A stretch of DNA of 12,773 nucleotides from JBAXAB01 sp043718245 (GCA_043718245.1 JAYSWB010000043.1:1-12773), one strand, 5' to 3'; counted from the first letter of the stretch, positions 4,701-11,698 are shown. The notes: a model not told the origin generated them from the sequence alone. Translations and numbers: made by a program.

Positions 4701-7313
4701 ATGGATATATTCATAGGAAAAATAAATGGCGCAAAAGAACCTTTCAATGCTGATAAAATCAACCGTTCAATCGAACGAGCCTGTAAAGGTTTGATGGATC
4801 CAATTTCTATGACGACGCAGATCGCGACTGAAACCAGATTGACCTTGTATGATGGCATCACAACAGAGGAAATGGATCAGGCGACTATCAGCGCAGCTCT
4901 CCAGAATATAAAAGAAGATATTGCCTATGACAAAGTGGCCACACGACTTCTATTAAAGACAATTTATCGAAAAGTTTTAGGTGAATACAACAAAGATGAC
5001 GAAGAAGATTTGGATAAAAAACATAAGGAAGGCTTTGTAGCATATATAAAGAAGGCGGTGGAGATGGGAAAATTAGAGCCAAGAATGAAAGACAAGTTCA
5101 ATCTCAAAGAACTAGCGAATGCACTTGATATCGAGCGAGACGAATTGTTCCAGTACGCAGGTCTTTCAACTTTTTTGAATAGATACTCTCTAAAAAACAT
5201 TCAGCAGGTGGCAATGGAAACTCCACAGTATTTTTTCATGCGAGTAGCGATGGGTCTTGCCTTCAACGAAGAGAATCCAACTCAGTGGGCTAAAAAGTTT
5301 TACACAAAAATGTCAAAATTTGCGTACATCGCAGGAGGTTCGACGAATCTTGGAGCAGGAACAAAAAATCCTGCACTTTCAAACTGCTATCTTCTAGAAA
5401 TACTTGACGATATGGGTCATATTGCAAAGTCTGTTTCAGACGTGATGTTGCTTTCAAAAGGATCTGGTGGAATCGGAGCGTGCGTGACAAAACTTCGCGC
5501 CTCTGGTTCTCCTTTAAAATCTAATAACGGGACTTCAACTGGCCCTACACCTTTTGCAAAGATTATCGATACTGCGATCCGCGCGATCCAGAGAGGTGGA
5601 AAGAAAAAGGGTGCACTCGCTTTCTACATGGAACCATGGCACTTGGATTTTACGGATTTTATCGATTGGAAGCATAATGCCGGAGACGACTACATGAGAA
5701 TGCGAACAGCTAACACTGCTGCCTTCATCCCAGACGAATTCATGAAGAGGGTTAAGGCGAGCGAGGAATGGTACATGTTTGACCCTGCAGAAACTGCTGA
5801 TTTGTGTGAATTATACGGTGCTGCTTTCAGTGTTCGTTACAAGGAATATATAGAAATGGCTAATTCTGGCCAATTGCGTACTTTCAAAAAGATGCCTGCA
5901 ACTGAATTGTACCGAAAAATGTTGGTTTCTCTTCAAACGACGGCTCACCCATGGATGGTTTGGAAGGACACAATCAACCTCAGAGCTTTGAACAACAATA
6001 CTGGAACAATACACATGTCGAACCTCTGTACAGAAATTTGTCTTCCACAGGACAGAGAAAATGTTGCGGTTTGTAACCTAGCCTCTCTTAATCTCGCTGT
6101 ACATGTTGTTAACAAGGACGTAAATTGGGGAGAATTGGAGCAGTCTGTGCGTCTTGCAGTTCGCCAGCTTGATAACCTTATCGACATTAATGTGTTACCA
6201 ATTCCAGAAGCGGTAAAATCAGACAGCGAAAACCGCGCAATTGGACTTGGAATTATGGGCCTTGCGGATGCGCTTGAGAGAATGGGATTGGCCTACGACA
6301 GCGTGCCGGCTTTTGACTTCACTGACAGGATTTGCGAATTCATTAGCTACATGGCAATCGACGAAAGTGCCAACCTTGCCGAAACACGAGGCAGTTACAA
6401 AAACTTTGCAGGATCGGAATGGTCAAAGGGTAAAGTTCCATTCGATACAATCGAAGTACTTGAAAAAGATCGAGGTGTTAAAGTCAGCGTTTCAAGAGAA
6501 AGTCGCCACAAAGGCTTGAACTGGGATATCCTCCGAGCAAAGGTCAAAAAGGGAATTCGAAACGCAACTCTCCTTGCAACTGCACCTAATGCAAACATTG
6601 GACTTCTTGCGGCAACAACACCAGGATTTGACCCACGATTTGCCCAAGTGTTTTCTCGAAATAAAATTTCAGGAAAGTATATGGATATCAACCACAACTT
6701 GGTTAAGGATTTGAAAAATTTGGGACTTTGGGATGACGTGAAGGAAAGAGTGATCCAATATCAGGGAGACATTTCTGCAATCCAAGAAATTCCAGACCAC
6801 ATCAAGGCAATTTACAAGACGTCATTTAGCACCGCACCAACCGCATTTATCGAAGTGGCCGCCCGCGCTCAGAAATGGATTGACCAGGCAATCTCTAGAA
6901 ACATTTACCTGCGAACAAGAGACATTGACGAAATTATGAACATTTACACACTAGCTTGGGAGAAGGGTGTAAAGAGTACATATTACCTTCACATGGAACC
7001 TCGTCACACAGCGGAACAAAGCACGGTTTCAGTTAACAAATCGACAACTATGGGTAGATCAGGATTCGGTGGGATTAAAAAGACTCCAGTTGCCGTACCA
7101 AGTGATCAGTCAGAGCTGATTATGGATTCTGCTCCGTCTACAATGACACTAGATTTACCAGTCGTTTCTCCTATGGAAATGGCAAGGGTCCAGGAAACCG
7201 TAGCGGTTGAGGCACCTAAAAAGACATCGCAAAAACCAAATGTAATATTCGCCGGTGCAAAGACTTGCCCAATAGATCCCGCAGAATTAGCACAGTGTGA
7301 TTCGTGTCAATAG
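4701..7313 (+). CDS. nrdA: Class I ribonucleoside-diphosphate reductase, large (alpha) subunit
   Basis: The 870-residue protein reduces ribonucleotides to deoxyribonucleotides with the small subunit encoded just downstream. An N-terminal ATP-cone (about 1-95, GKINGAKEPFNADKINRSI...) gives dATP/ATP activity control. The ten-stranded barrel follows, with all catalytic residues in place. The redox pair is Cys229 (SNCYLLEI) and Cys458 (VAVCNLASLNL). The active-site triad is Asn441, thiyl Cys443 and Glu445 (NLCTE). The radical-transfer tyrosines are Tyr761 and Tyr762 (STYYLHMEPRHT). After about residue 785 a flexible linker leads to the C-terminal swinging tail TCPIDPAELAQCDSCQ, with Cys866/Cys869 (CxxC) as the shuttle to thioredoxin or glutaredoxin. 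Length fits ATP-cone NrdA. The region after the stop holds an out-of-frame second tail (see 7270-7372). Confidence 0.97.
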   Translation: MDIFIGKINGAKEPFNADKINRSIERACKGLMDPISMTTQIATETRLTLYDGITTEEMDQATISAALQNIKEDIAYDKVATRLLLKTIYRKVLGEYNKDDEEDLDKKHKEGFVAYIKKAVEMGKLEPRMKDKFNLKELANALDIERDELFQYAGLSTFLNRYSLKNIQQVAMETPQYFFMRVAMGLAFNEENPTQWAKKFYTKMSKFAYIAGGSTNLGAGTKNPALSNCYLLEILDDMGHIAKSVSDVMLLSKGSGGIGACVTKLRASGSPLKSNNGTSTGPTPFAKIIDTAIRAIQRGGKKKGALAFYMEPWHLDFTDFIDWKHNAGDDYMRMRTANTAAFIPDEFMKRVKASEEWYMFDPAETADLCELYGAAFSVRYKEYIEMANSGQLRTFKKMPATELYRKMLVSLQTTAHPWMVWKDTINLRALNNNTGTIHMSNLCTEICLPQDRENVAVCNLASLNLAVHVVNKDVNWGELEQSVRLAVRQLDNLIDINVLPIPEAVKSDSENRAIGLGIMGLADALERMGLAYDSVPAFDFTDRICEFISYMAIDESANLAETRGSYKNFAGSEWSKGKVPFDTIEVLEKDRGVKVSVSRESRHKGLNWDILRAKVKKGIRNATLLATAPNANIGLLAATTPGFDPRFAQVFSRNKISGKYMDINHNLVKDLKNLGLWDDVKERVIQYQGDISAIQEIPDHIKAIYKTSFSTAPTAFIEVAARAQKWIDQAISRNIYLRTRDIDEIMNIYTLAWEKGVKSTYYLHMEPRHTAEQSTVSVNKSTTMGRSGFGGIKKTPVAVPSDQSELIMDSAPSTMTLDLPVVSPMEMARVQETVAVEAPKKTSQKPNVIFAGAKTCPIDPAELAQCDSCQ

Positions 7314-7372
7314 ATCCTGCAGACGATTCAGCAGAATCGCCACTGGGCTCGTGTCGGGCCTGTGTCCATTGA
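7270..7372 (+). other. Duplicated nrdA tail: 16-bp direct repeat and an out-of-frame alternative C-terminus
   Basis: CAATAGATCCCGCAGA (7270-7285) recurs as CAATAGATCCTGCAGA (7308-7323), 15 of 16 identical, offset by 38 bp. The second copy straddles the nrdA TAG at 7311-7313. Read in the -1 frame from 7310 it gives IDPADDSAESP..., then GSCRACVH and TGA at 7370-7372. This again is a short acidic/Pro linker ending in CxxC, parallel to the genuine IDPAELAQCDSCQ. I see no classical slippery heptamer at the junction, so this is more likely a vestigial or replaced tail than programmed frameshifting. Confidence 0.6.
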
Positions 7373-7415
7373 GGACCGACGTTGACTTTATAAAAATTTA
7401 ACATAACACAAAAAT

Positions 7416-8411
7416 ATGTCACTAATCGGAAAAGCTTCGCCAGAAGATATGAATTTACATCCCATTAAATACCAATGGGCTTACGACTTGTACCAACAAG
7501 CCGTTCGTAATACGTGGTTCCCGCACGAAATTGCTTTGAAAGAAGACTTGGAAGATTGGGCAAAAATGACTGATGATGAAAAGCATGCGGTCGAATTTTT
7601 GATGGCATTTTTTAACCCAGCAGAACTTATCGTGAATCGATCGATTGCCCTCGGAATGTATCCGTACATCAAGGCACCGGAATGTCATTTGTATTTAGCA
7701 AAAGTAATGTGGGAGGAGGCGAATCACTGTGTTTCATTCGAGTATGTACTTGAAACTTTCCCATTTGATAAGGAAAAAATTTACAGTGTGCACCTAGATC
7801 TTCCATCAATGCAGGCTAAAGAGGCGTACATTATGAAGTATCTAAAAAAGATGACCGATGAAAGGTTGGACATCGATTCAGTAGAGGGAAAGAAAGACTT
7901 CATCAGAAACCTAGTGGCGACGAATATTGTGATGGAAGGAACGTGGTTCTATTCTGGTTTTATGGTGGCTTTGTCATTCAGACAGCGAAATCAACTGCGA
8001 AATTTTGGATCAATGATCAGCTGGGTTCTTCGTGATGAAAGTCTTCACTTGAAATTCGGAATTAACCTTGTGCATACAGTTTTGGAAGAAAACAAGGAAC
8101 TTTTGACAGAAGAATTCGCGGAGGAGATTCGTTCTATTGTTATTGAAGGAGTGGACAGGGAAGTTGCTTACAACAAAGATTTGTTTCCAAAGGGAATTTT
8201 GGGATTGAATGCAGATTATGTTAATCAGTACGTGCAATATGTGGCTGATCGACGATTGGAAGAATTAGGGCTTGAGAAGCACTATAATGTGACAAATCCT
8301 GCAAAATGGATGAGCACCGCGACGGATGTGTTGGAATTGGTGAACTTCTTTGAATCGCAGAATACGAGCTATGAGGTGGATAGTAGTGCCTCTGGACACA
8401 AAAAAGCGTAA
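7416..8411 (+). CDS. nrdB: Class I ribonucleotide reductase small (beta/R2) subunit, class Ic-like
   Basis: The 331-residue ferritin-like protein generates the radical for NrdA. Metal ligands in order are Glu70 (NPAELIVN), Glu101 and His104 (WEEANHCVSFEY), Glu174 (VMEGTWFYSGF), Glu208 and His211 (RDESLHLKF). The spacings 70-101-104 equal those of E. coli Asp84-Glu115-His118. The radical-tyrosine position (His+4) is Phe108, and the first ligand is Glu instead of Asp. This combination defines the class Ic type known from Chlamydia trachomatis, which uses a Mn/Fe cofactor without a tyrosyl radical. The cofactor here is inferred. The gene is 102 bp after nrdA, with no Shine-Dalgarno, and is probably co-transcribed. 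The hairpin at 8434-8485 ends the unit. Confidence 0.95.
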   Translation: MSLIGKASPEDMNLHPIKYQWAYDLYQQAVRNTWFPHEIALKEDLEDWAKMTDDEKHAVEFLMAFFNPAELIVNRSIALGMYPYIKAPECHLYLAKVMWEEANHCVSFEYVLETFPFDKEKIYSVHLDLPSMQAKEAYIMKYLKKMTDERLDIDSVEGKKDFIRNLVATNIVMEGTWFYSGFMVALSFRQRNQLRNFGSMISWVLRDESLHLKFGINLVHTVLEENKELLTEEFAEEIRSIVIEGVDREVAYNKDLFPKGILGLNADYVNQYVQYVADRRLEELGLEKHYNVTNPAKWMSTATDVLELVNFFESQNTSYEVDSSASGHKKA

Positions 8412-8433
8412 AAAAGAGGATTTATAAGTGATA

Positions 8434-8485
8434 GGAAACCACCCAGTATTAATCCATGGTCAATTAGTTGACAATGGGTGTTTTC
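8434..8485 (+). terminator. nrdB terminator-like hairpin built from a degenerate copy of the palindromic repeat
   Basis: GGAAACCACCCA (ending 8445) faces TGGGTGTTTTC (8475-8485). Outer bases GAAAcCACCCA pair with TGGGTGTTTTC at 10 of 11 positions around a loop of about 29 nt. A T-run (TTTT, 8481-8484) lies in the 3' arm. The right arm GTTGACAATGGGTG is the dispersed repeat core TTGACAATGGGCG with one change. The left arm (CACCCAGTATTAAT) is a decayed version of the opposite arm. It starts 23 bp after the nrdB stop. Confidence 0.5.
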
Positions 8486-8496
8486 GGTTATAGCAT
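8468..8496 (+). promoter_or_regulatory. Candidate promoter of the orphan gene, -35 box inside the repeat
   Basis: A perfect TTGACA (8468-8473) from the repeat core is followed after exactly 17 nt by TAGCAT (8491-8496, 4 of 6 consensus). The transcript would start near 8503, leaving a leader of about 64 nt before the ATG at 8567. A TTG start within the repeat at 8468 would extend the downstream frame by 33 codons, but it is rejected because it lies in the repeat and promoter. Confidence 0.5.
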
Positions 8497-8557
8497 TGTT
8501 TTTAGTCAACCGAACAACCCTAGCCAGAAATGGCTATACAATCAAATAGAAAAGGAG
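8484..8557 (+). other. Small hairpins and Shine-Dalgarno ahead of the orphan gene
   Basis: TCGGTT (8484-8489) can pair with AACCGA (8508-8513). TAGCCA-GAAA-TGGCTA (8521-8536) is a perfect 6-bp stem with a GNRA tetraloop. AAAGGAG at 8551-8557 is a strong Shine-Dalgarno, 9 nt before the ATG at 8567. The first stem starts upstream of the predicted transcription start, so probably only the GNRA hairpin is in the mRNA. This is the only gene in the window with a clear Shine-Dalgarno. Confidence 0.45.
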
Positions 8558-8566
8558 AAGAACAAT

Positions 8567-9025
8567 ATGGCTTTCCCAAAAAAGCAAACTACAACCTTCG
8601 GAGGTCGTGTGATCTCCAGGATGAGGCATAAAGGGCAGAATGGATGGTGCTGTGGTGAAAAGAAATGCACGGTTCACAAGGATAGTTTTCACACATCATT
8701 TCTCGATGCAGTATTCTGCACGTGGAAAAATGCACCAGTCCAAGATGTGGCAAAAATGCTCACTACCGTCAAAGGTGTCACGTTGGATGATTACGAGCGA
8801 GCCGAACCAGAACAACTTCTCGGTTTTTTGCGACGGATGTTTGCAATCAATCTGGTCACGCTTGGAAAAGCACACGCTACGACAAATCGGCTAATTGTCG
8901 AAGAGGAAATCAAGTGGCTGAACTACCTTCAGGGGTTACTTTCAAGCCCCTGTGGAAGGATTTGGTACTTTCTTGATGACTCTATTGCAATGTACAAAAC
9001 GGTCCTCGCTGTGACAAGGAACTGA
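8567..9025 (+). CDS. Unrecognised small cytoplasmic protein with N-terminal Cys/His cluster
   Basis: The protein has 152 residues and belongs to no family I recognise. The start MAFPKKQTTTFGGRVISRMRHKG is basic. It is followed by GWCCGEKKCTVHKDSFH (about 27-43), with Cys28, Cys29, Cys34, His37 and His42, a possible small metal-binding site. The rest looks helical (VQDVAKMLTTVKGVTLDDYE..., EQLLGFLRRMFAINLVTLGKAHATTNRLIVEEEIKWLNYLQGLL). There is no signal peptide or membrane helix. The start is chosen for the AAAGGAG 9 nt upstream. The in-frame upstream codons derive from the repeat region. It has its own promoter and a strong terminator, so it is monocistronic. It ends in TGA. Confidence 0.7.
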   Translation: MAFPKKQTTTFGGRVISRMRHKGQNGWCCGEKKCTVHKDSFHTSFLDAVFCTWKNAPVQDVAKMLTTVKGVTLDDYERAEPEQLLGFLRRMFAINLVTLGKAHATTNRLIVEEEIKWLNYLQGLLSSPCGRIWYFLDDSIAMYKTVLAVTRN

Positions 9026-9027
9026 CC

Positions 9028-9084
9028 CCCGCCCCAACAGGCAGACACAAACCCCGTCTGCAAGTTGAGGCGGGTTTTGTTTTT
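9028..9084 (+). terminator. Strong intrinsic terminator of the orphan gene
   Basis: A long stem with small internal loops: CCCGCC (9028-9033) with GGCGGG (9069-9074), CAAC (9035-9038) with GTTG (9064-9067), and GCAGAC (9041-9046) with GTCTGC (9056-9061). It is followed directly by TTTTGTTTTT (9075-9084). It begins 3 nt past the stop codon. Confidence 0.9.
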
Positions 9085-9092
9085 ATAAAAAG

Positions 9093-9118
9093 AAAAACCC
9101 ACATCGCTGTGGGTTTTT
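9093..9118. terminator. Bidirectional terminator between the orphan gene and rnpB
   Basis: AAAAACCCACA (9093-9103), loop TCGC, TGTGGGTTTTT (9108-9118): a perfect 11-bp stem flanked by A and T runs, so it works on both strands. On the minus strand it lies a few bases past the 3' end of the RNase P RNA and is followed by TTTTT. Confidence 0.88.
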
Positions 9119-9123
9119 CAATT

Positions 9124-9544
9124 GGTTTTGCATCTATAAGCCGAATTCTGTACCTGTAAACAGGTGACAGTCATTTATCTGGGATTCATGTTGCCATGAA
9201 CCTCGAGCGGCTCTCCTCATCTTGCGATGGGCACGGCCTTGCACTCGGGTAAGAATTTTGCCGTTTCACTTCCAACTTTACATTGGAATTATCCTTGCAA
9301 TAAATTGTTTAGGATTGTACAAACTTTCGAATGTACACGTCACTGCTCGCATCTCACGGATTGCTCCGGACGGGCGTTACCCGCTACCTTTTTTCATCAG
9401 GCTCGTAGGGATTCGTGGGGGGGGTCCTAGTCGCCCATTGACAATTAATTGTCAATGGGCGACGGATACACTAACCTCTACGAGCCCGATGAAAAGTGTT
9501 CGGACTTTCCTCTAACTTTCGTCAGCGACTGTCCGATGCAAACC
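9124..9544 (-). ncRNA. rnpB: RNase P RNA, type A, with an inserted palindromic helix
   Basis: This is the catalytic RNA that matures tRNA 5' ends. On the minus strand the 5' side reads GCATCGGACAGTCGCTGACG, then GAGGAAAGTCCG (9501-9512, CR-I). It continues with AGCGGGTAACGCCCG (P8 region) and GTGAAACGGCAA (CR-III). Next is GTGCAAGGCCGTG (CR-IV), then a hairpin with loop GGCAAC. AATGACTGTC (9166-9175, CR-V) and ACAGAATTCGGCTTAT form the 3' end. P1 is visible as GGTTTGCATC (9535-9544) with GATGCAAAACC (9124-9134). Termini are approximate. A 20-bp helix with two mismatches (9391-9410 with 9476-9495) is inserted between CR-I and P8, roughly where type B RNAs carry P5.1. Its tip holds the 32-nt palindrome at 9431-9462. 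The RNA has a tiny P3. Confidence 0.95.
9431..9462. repeat. Perfect 32-bp palindrome, repeat element inside rnpB
   Basis: TCGCCCATTGACAATT followed directly by its exact reverse complement AATTGTCAATGGGCGA. Both arms match the arms of the elements at 2196-2264 and 2290-2377, but with no loop between them. It sits at the apex of the extra helix of the RNase P RNA, next to a run of eight G on the plus strand (9417-9424). In RNA it would fold as a 14-16 bp hairpin and leave the flanking core intact. Confidence 0.85.
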
Positions 9545-9569
9545 AATGATGAATATACCACAAAACAGC

Positions 9570-9598
9570 TTGGAGGTCTATCACTTTTGCGTTATACT
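9570..9598 (+). promoter_or_regulatory. Promoter of murJ
   Basis: TTGGAG (9570-9575), a 17-nt spacer, then TATACT (9593-9598). The chosen murJ ATG at 9609 is 10 nt past the -10 box, so the leader would be about 4 nt or absent. The rnpB promoter should lie in the same 64-bp gap on the other strand; TATATT (complement of 9552-9557) is a possible -10, but I cannot pair it with a good -35. Confidence 0.5.
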
Positions 9599-9608
9599 CT
9601 TATATTAT

Positions 9609-11360
9609 ATGGTTAAAAAGTTCGTACAGTTTGTGTCTAAAGAGATCGCGGGAATCCACCAAGCGGCGTACGTCATAGGATTCTTTACGTTGATGTCACA
9701 GGTCTTGGCATTGTTTCGAGACAGAATTTTAGCAAATTCTTTCGGAGCTGGACCGACTTTGGACTTGTACTATGCATCGTTTAGAGTTCCAGATTTTGTT
9801 TTCGCGACACTCGCATCCTTGGTTTCGGTTTCGGTCTTGATTCCATTTTTTACTGCTACAAAAGAAAAGGGAACTGCGGAGGTTAAAAAATTAATCAGCG
9901 AAATATTTTCATTTTTCATAATAATGATGGCCCTTGTCTCTCTTGTCCTTTTGTACTTCATGCCACAACTAGCGAATTACCTGTTTCCCGGATTTAATTC
10001 TGTTGAAATTGATGAAGTTGTCTCGATGTCACGAATATTATTATTGCAACCAATATTTCTTGGAATCTCTGGCTTAATCTCTGTTATTACACAGATGAAC
10101 AAACGCTTTTTTATTTTTGCTATTGCACCGATTTTCTATAACATTGCTATTATTTTCGGAACGGTTGTCTTGTATCCAATTTTCGGTATGCAGGGGATTG
10201 TCTCTGGGGTAGTAATCGGTGCAATCCTTCACTTTGCCATCCAAGTGCCATATGTGTCATCTCTGGGGCAATTGCCAAGGTTTACTTTCAAATGGGATAT
10301 TAAAAGATTATTTAAAATTTTAGCTCTTTCTATTCCTCGAACCTTGACGTTATCTGCAAGTCAGATCGAATTGGTTTTTATTACTTCGTTCGCGTCACTT
10401 TTAACCGCAGGATCGATTTCAATTTTTAGTCTAGCGACAAATTTGCAGTCAGTACCGTTTGCAATTGTAGGAGTGTCGTACACCCTCGCTGCGTTTCCTC
10501 TCTTGTCGATGTATTTTGTAAATGGCAAGAAAAAAGAATTCTTGGAAAATGTGCAGGTAGCGGCAAGACACATTTTATTTTGGTCGTTACCTATTACTGC
10601 TCTTTTTATAATTCTGCGAGCGCAAATTGTACGAGTGATTTTAGGATCGGGATCATTTAATTGGAATGATACTAGATTAACCGCAGCCGCTGTCGCTTTA
10701 TTTGTTATTTCACTTTCAGCACAAAGTCTAGAGCTTTTATTTATCCGTGCGTATTATGCAGCTGGAAAGACTTTAAAACCCTTATTTATCAACATATTTT
10801 CTTCAGTGCTAACTGTAGCATTGCCATTTTTATTTTTACAAATCTTTGCAAGTAATCCTAATTTTGTTTATGCAGTTGAAAAACTTTTCCGAGTAGTAGG
10901 TATTCCTGGAACCGAGGTTTTGATGCTACCACTTGGATATATGTGTGGAACTATTGTTAACATGATAATTCTTTGGATTGTTTTTGAAAAAGATTTCGGT
11001 GAAGGTATGTTTACTAAAAACATTTCGCGTACACTTTGGCAAAGTTTCGAATCTGCAGTTATTGCAGGTTATATGGCCTACATTACTTTGAATCTTGCAG
11101 AACCATTTATTGATCAGACTAGAGTGCTCAGTGTCTTTACCCATGGGCTCTTAGGTGGACTCGTCGGACTTGGTTCATGGGCGGGCGTACTCTTCCTGCT
11201 TCGAAACGAAGAAGTGATAGAAGTGTGGAGCTCGTTTAAAAGGCGCCTTTCGTTTGGAAAGACTCCTATTGAAAGTATTGTAACCGCGGATATAAGCGAC
11301 AAGGTGGCCGAAAGTATTCCAAATCCGATTGTGACGGAGGCAGATACTACGAGTCACTAG
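9609..11360 (+). CDS. murJ: Lipid II flippase MurJ (MviN family)
   Basis: The 583-residue polytopic membrane protein moves lipid II, the peptidoglycan precursor, across the cytoplasmic membrane. The N-terminus shows the family signature: AAYVIGFFTLMSQVLALFRDRILANSFGAG, then LDLYYASFRVPDFVFATLASLVSVSVLIPFF. About 14 hydrophobic helices follow, with the typical FAIVGVSYTLAAFPLLS and SLSAQSLELLFIRAYYAAGKTLKPL blocks (helices 8 and 11). The last 50 or so residues (after FLLRNEE) are a hydrophilic cytoplasmic tail rich in Ser, Ile and Asp, so the protein is somewhat longer than the 510-530 common in proteobacteria. The start at 9609 (MVKKFVQFV) is preferred. An in-frame ATG at 9546 would put the promoter inside the gene and begin in a non-conserved stretch. 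The stop overlaps the mscL stop on the other strand. Confidence 0.93.
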   Translation: MVKKFVQFVSKEIAGIHQAAYVIGFFTLMSQVLALFRDRILANSFGAGPTLDLYYASFRVPDFVFATLASLVSVSVLIPFFTATKEKGTAEVKKLISEIFSFFIIMMALVSLVLLYFMPQLANYLFPGFNSVEIDEVVSMSRILLLQPIFLGISGLISVITQMNKRFFIFAIAPIFYNIAIIFGTVVLYPIFGMQGIVSGVVIGAILHFAIQVPYVSSLGQLPRFTFKWDIKRLFKILALSIPRTLTLSASQIELVFITSFASLLTAGSISIFSLATNLQSVPFAIVGVSYTLAAFPLLSMYFVNGKKKEFLENVQVAARHILFWSLPITALFIILRAQIVRVILGSGSFNWNDTRLTAAAVALFVISLSAQSLELLFIRAYYAAGKTLKPLFINIFSSVLTVALPFLFLQIFASNPNFVYAVEKLFRVVGIPGTEVLMLPLGYMCGTIVNMIILWIVFEKDFGEGMFTKNISRTLWQSFESAVIAGYMAYITLNLAEPFIDQTRVLSVFTHGLLGGLVGLGSWAGVLFLLRNEEVIEVWSSFKRRLSFGKTPIESIVTADISDKVAESIPNPIVTEADTTSH

Positions 11361-11686
11361 ACAGTTTGAGAAGATCCTTTCTTCGCAGTAATCTTGTTCA
11401 GTGCTTTAACAGCAACAAAGACCGATAGTGCGACAATCAAGAAATTGATGACTTGATTTATGAAACTTCCGATGTTCATAAGCACCAACCCGTCATAAGA
11501 AATCACGATGCTAGTGAAGTCTGGCTGTTTAAAAATCGCCGCAATTAATTGCATTACAATATCCTTAACAAATGAATCAACAATTGCATTAAAAGCTACA
11601 CCAATAACCACCGCCACTGCTAAATCGATTACATTTCCTTTAACCGCAAATTCCTTAAATTCGTTTAAAAAGTTTTTCAAAATCAT
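11357..11686 (-). CDS. mscL: Large-conductance mechanosensitive channel MscL
   Basis: The 109-residue protein is a two-helix channel that opens at high membrane tension to release solutes during hypo-osmotic shock and forms a pentamer. The amphipathic N-terminus and TM1 read LNEFKEFAVKGNVIDLAVAVVIGVAFNAIVDSFVKDIVMQLI, the diagnostic MscL block. The periplasmic loop is short (about 46-68). TM2 is INQVINFLIVALSVFVAVKALNKI. The C-terminal bundle is short (about 130 residues is usual), ending KKGSSQTV. The stop codon (complement of 11357-11359) lies inside the murJ stop region, so the genes converge with a 4-nt overlap and no room for a terminator between them. Confidence 0.95.
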   Translation of the reverse strand: MILKNFLNEFKEFAVKGNVIDLAVAVVIGVAFNAIVDSFVKDIVMQLIAAIFKQPDFTSIVISYDGLVLMNIGSFINQVINFLIVALSVFVAVKALNKITAKKGSSQTV

Positions 11687-11692
11687 AAAATT

Positions 11693-11698
11693 ATTATA
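11693..11698 (-). promoter_or_regulatory. -10 box of mscL, leaderless spacing
   Basis: On the minus strand a perfect TATAAT ends 6 nt before the mscL ATG. The surrounding sequence is very AT-rich and the -35 element is not distinct. Confidence 0.5.

Noticed and set aside
7307..7316. Programmed -1 frameshift at the nrdA stop
   Set aside because: No X XXY YYZ heptamer at TGTCAATAG and no clear downstream pseudoknot; the tail duplication is kept as a finding, but recoding is not claimed.
8468..8566. TTG start at 8468 extending the orphan protein by 33 residues
   Set aside because: It starts inside the repeat/-35 box and has no Shine-Dalgarno, while the ATG at 8567 has AAAGGAG at ideal spacing.
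9222..9515. Plus-strand open frames of 67-97 codons across rnpB
   Set aside because: They lie on the complement of the RNase P RNA, and conserved RNA motifs explain the sequence. No start signal or protein family.
9546..9608. Upstream ATG for murJ at 9546
   Set aside because: The added 21 residues are not part of the MurJ fold and would place the TTGGAG/TATACT promoter inside the gene.
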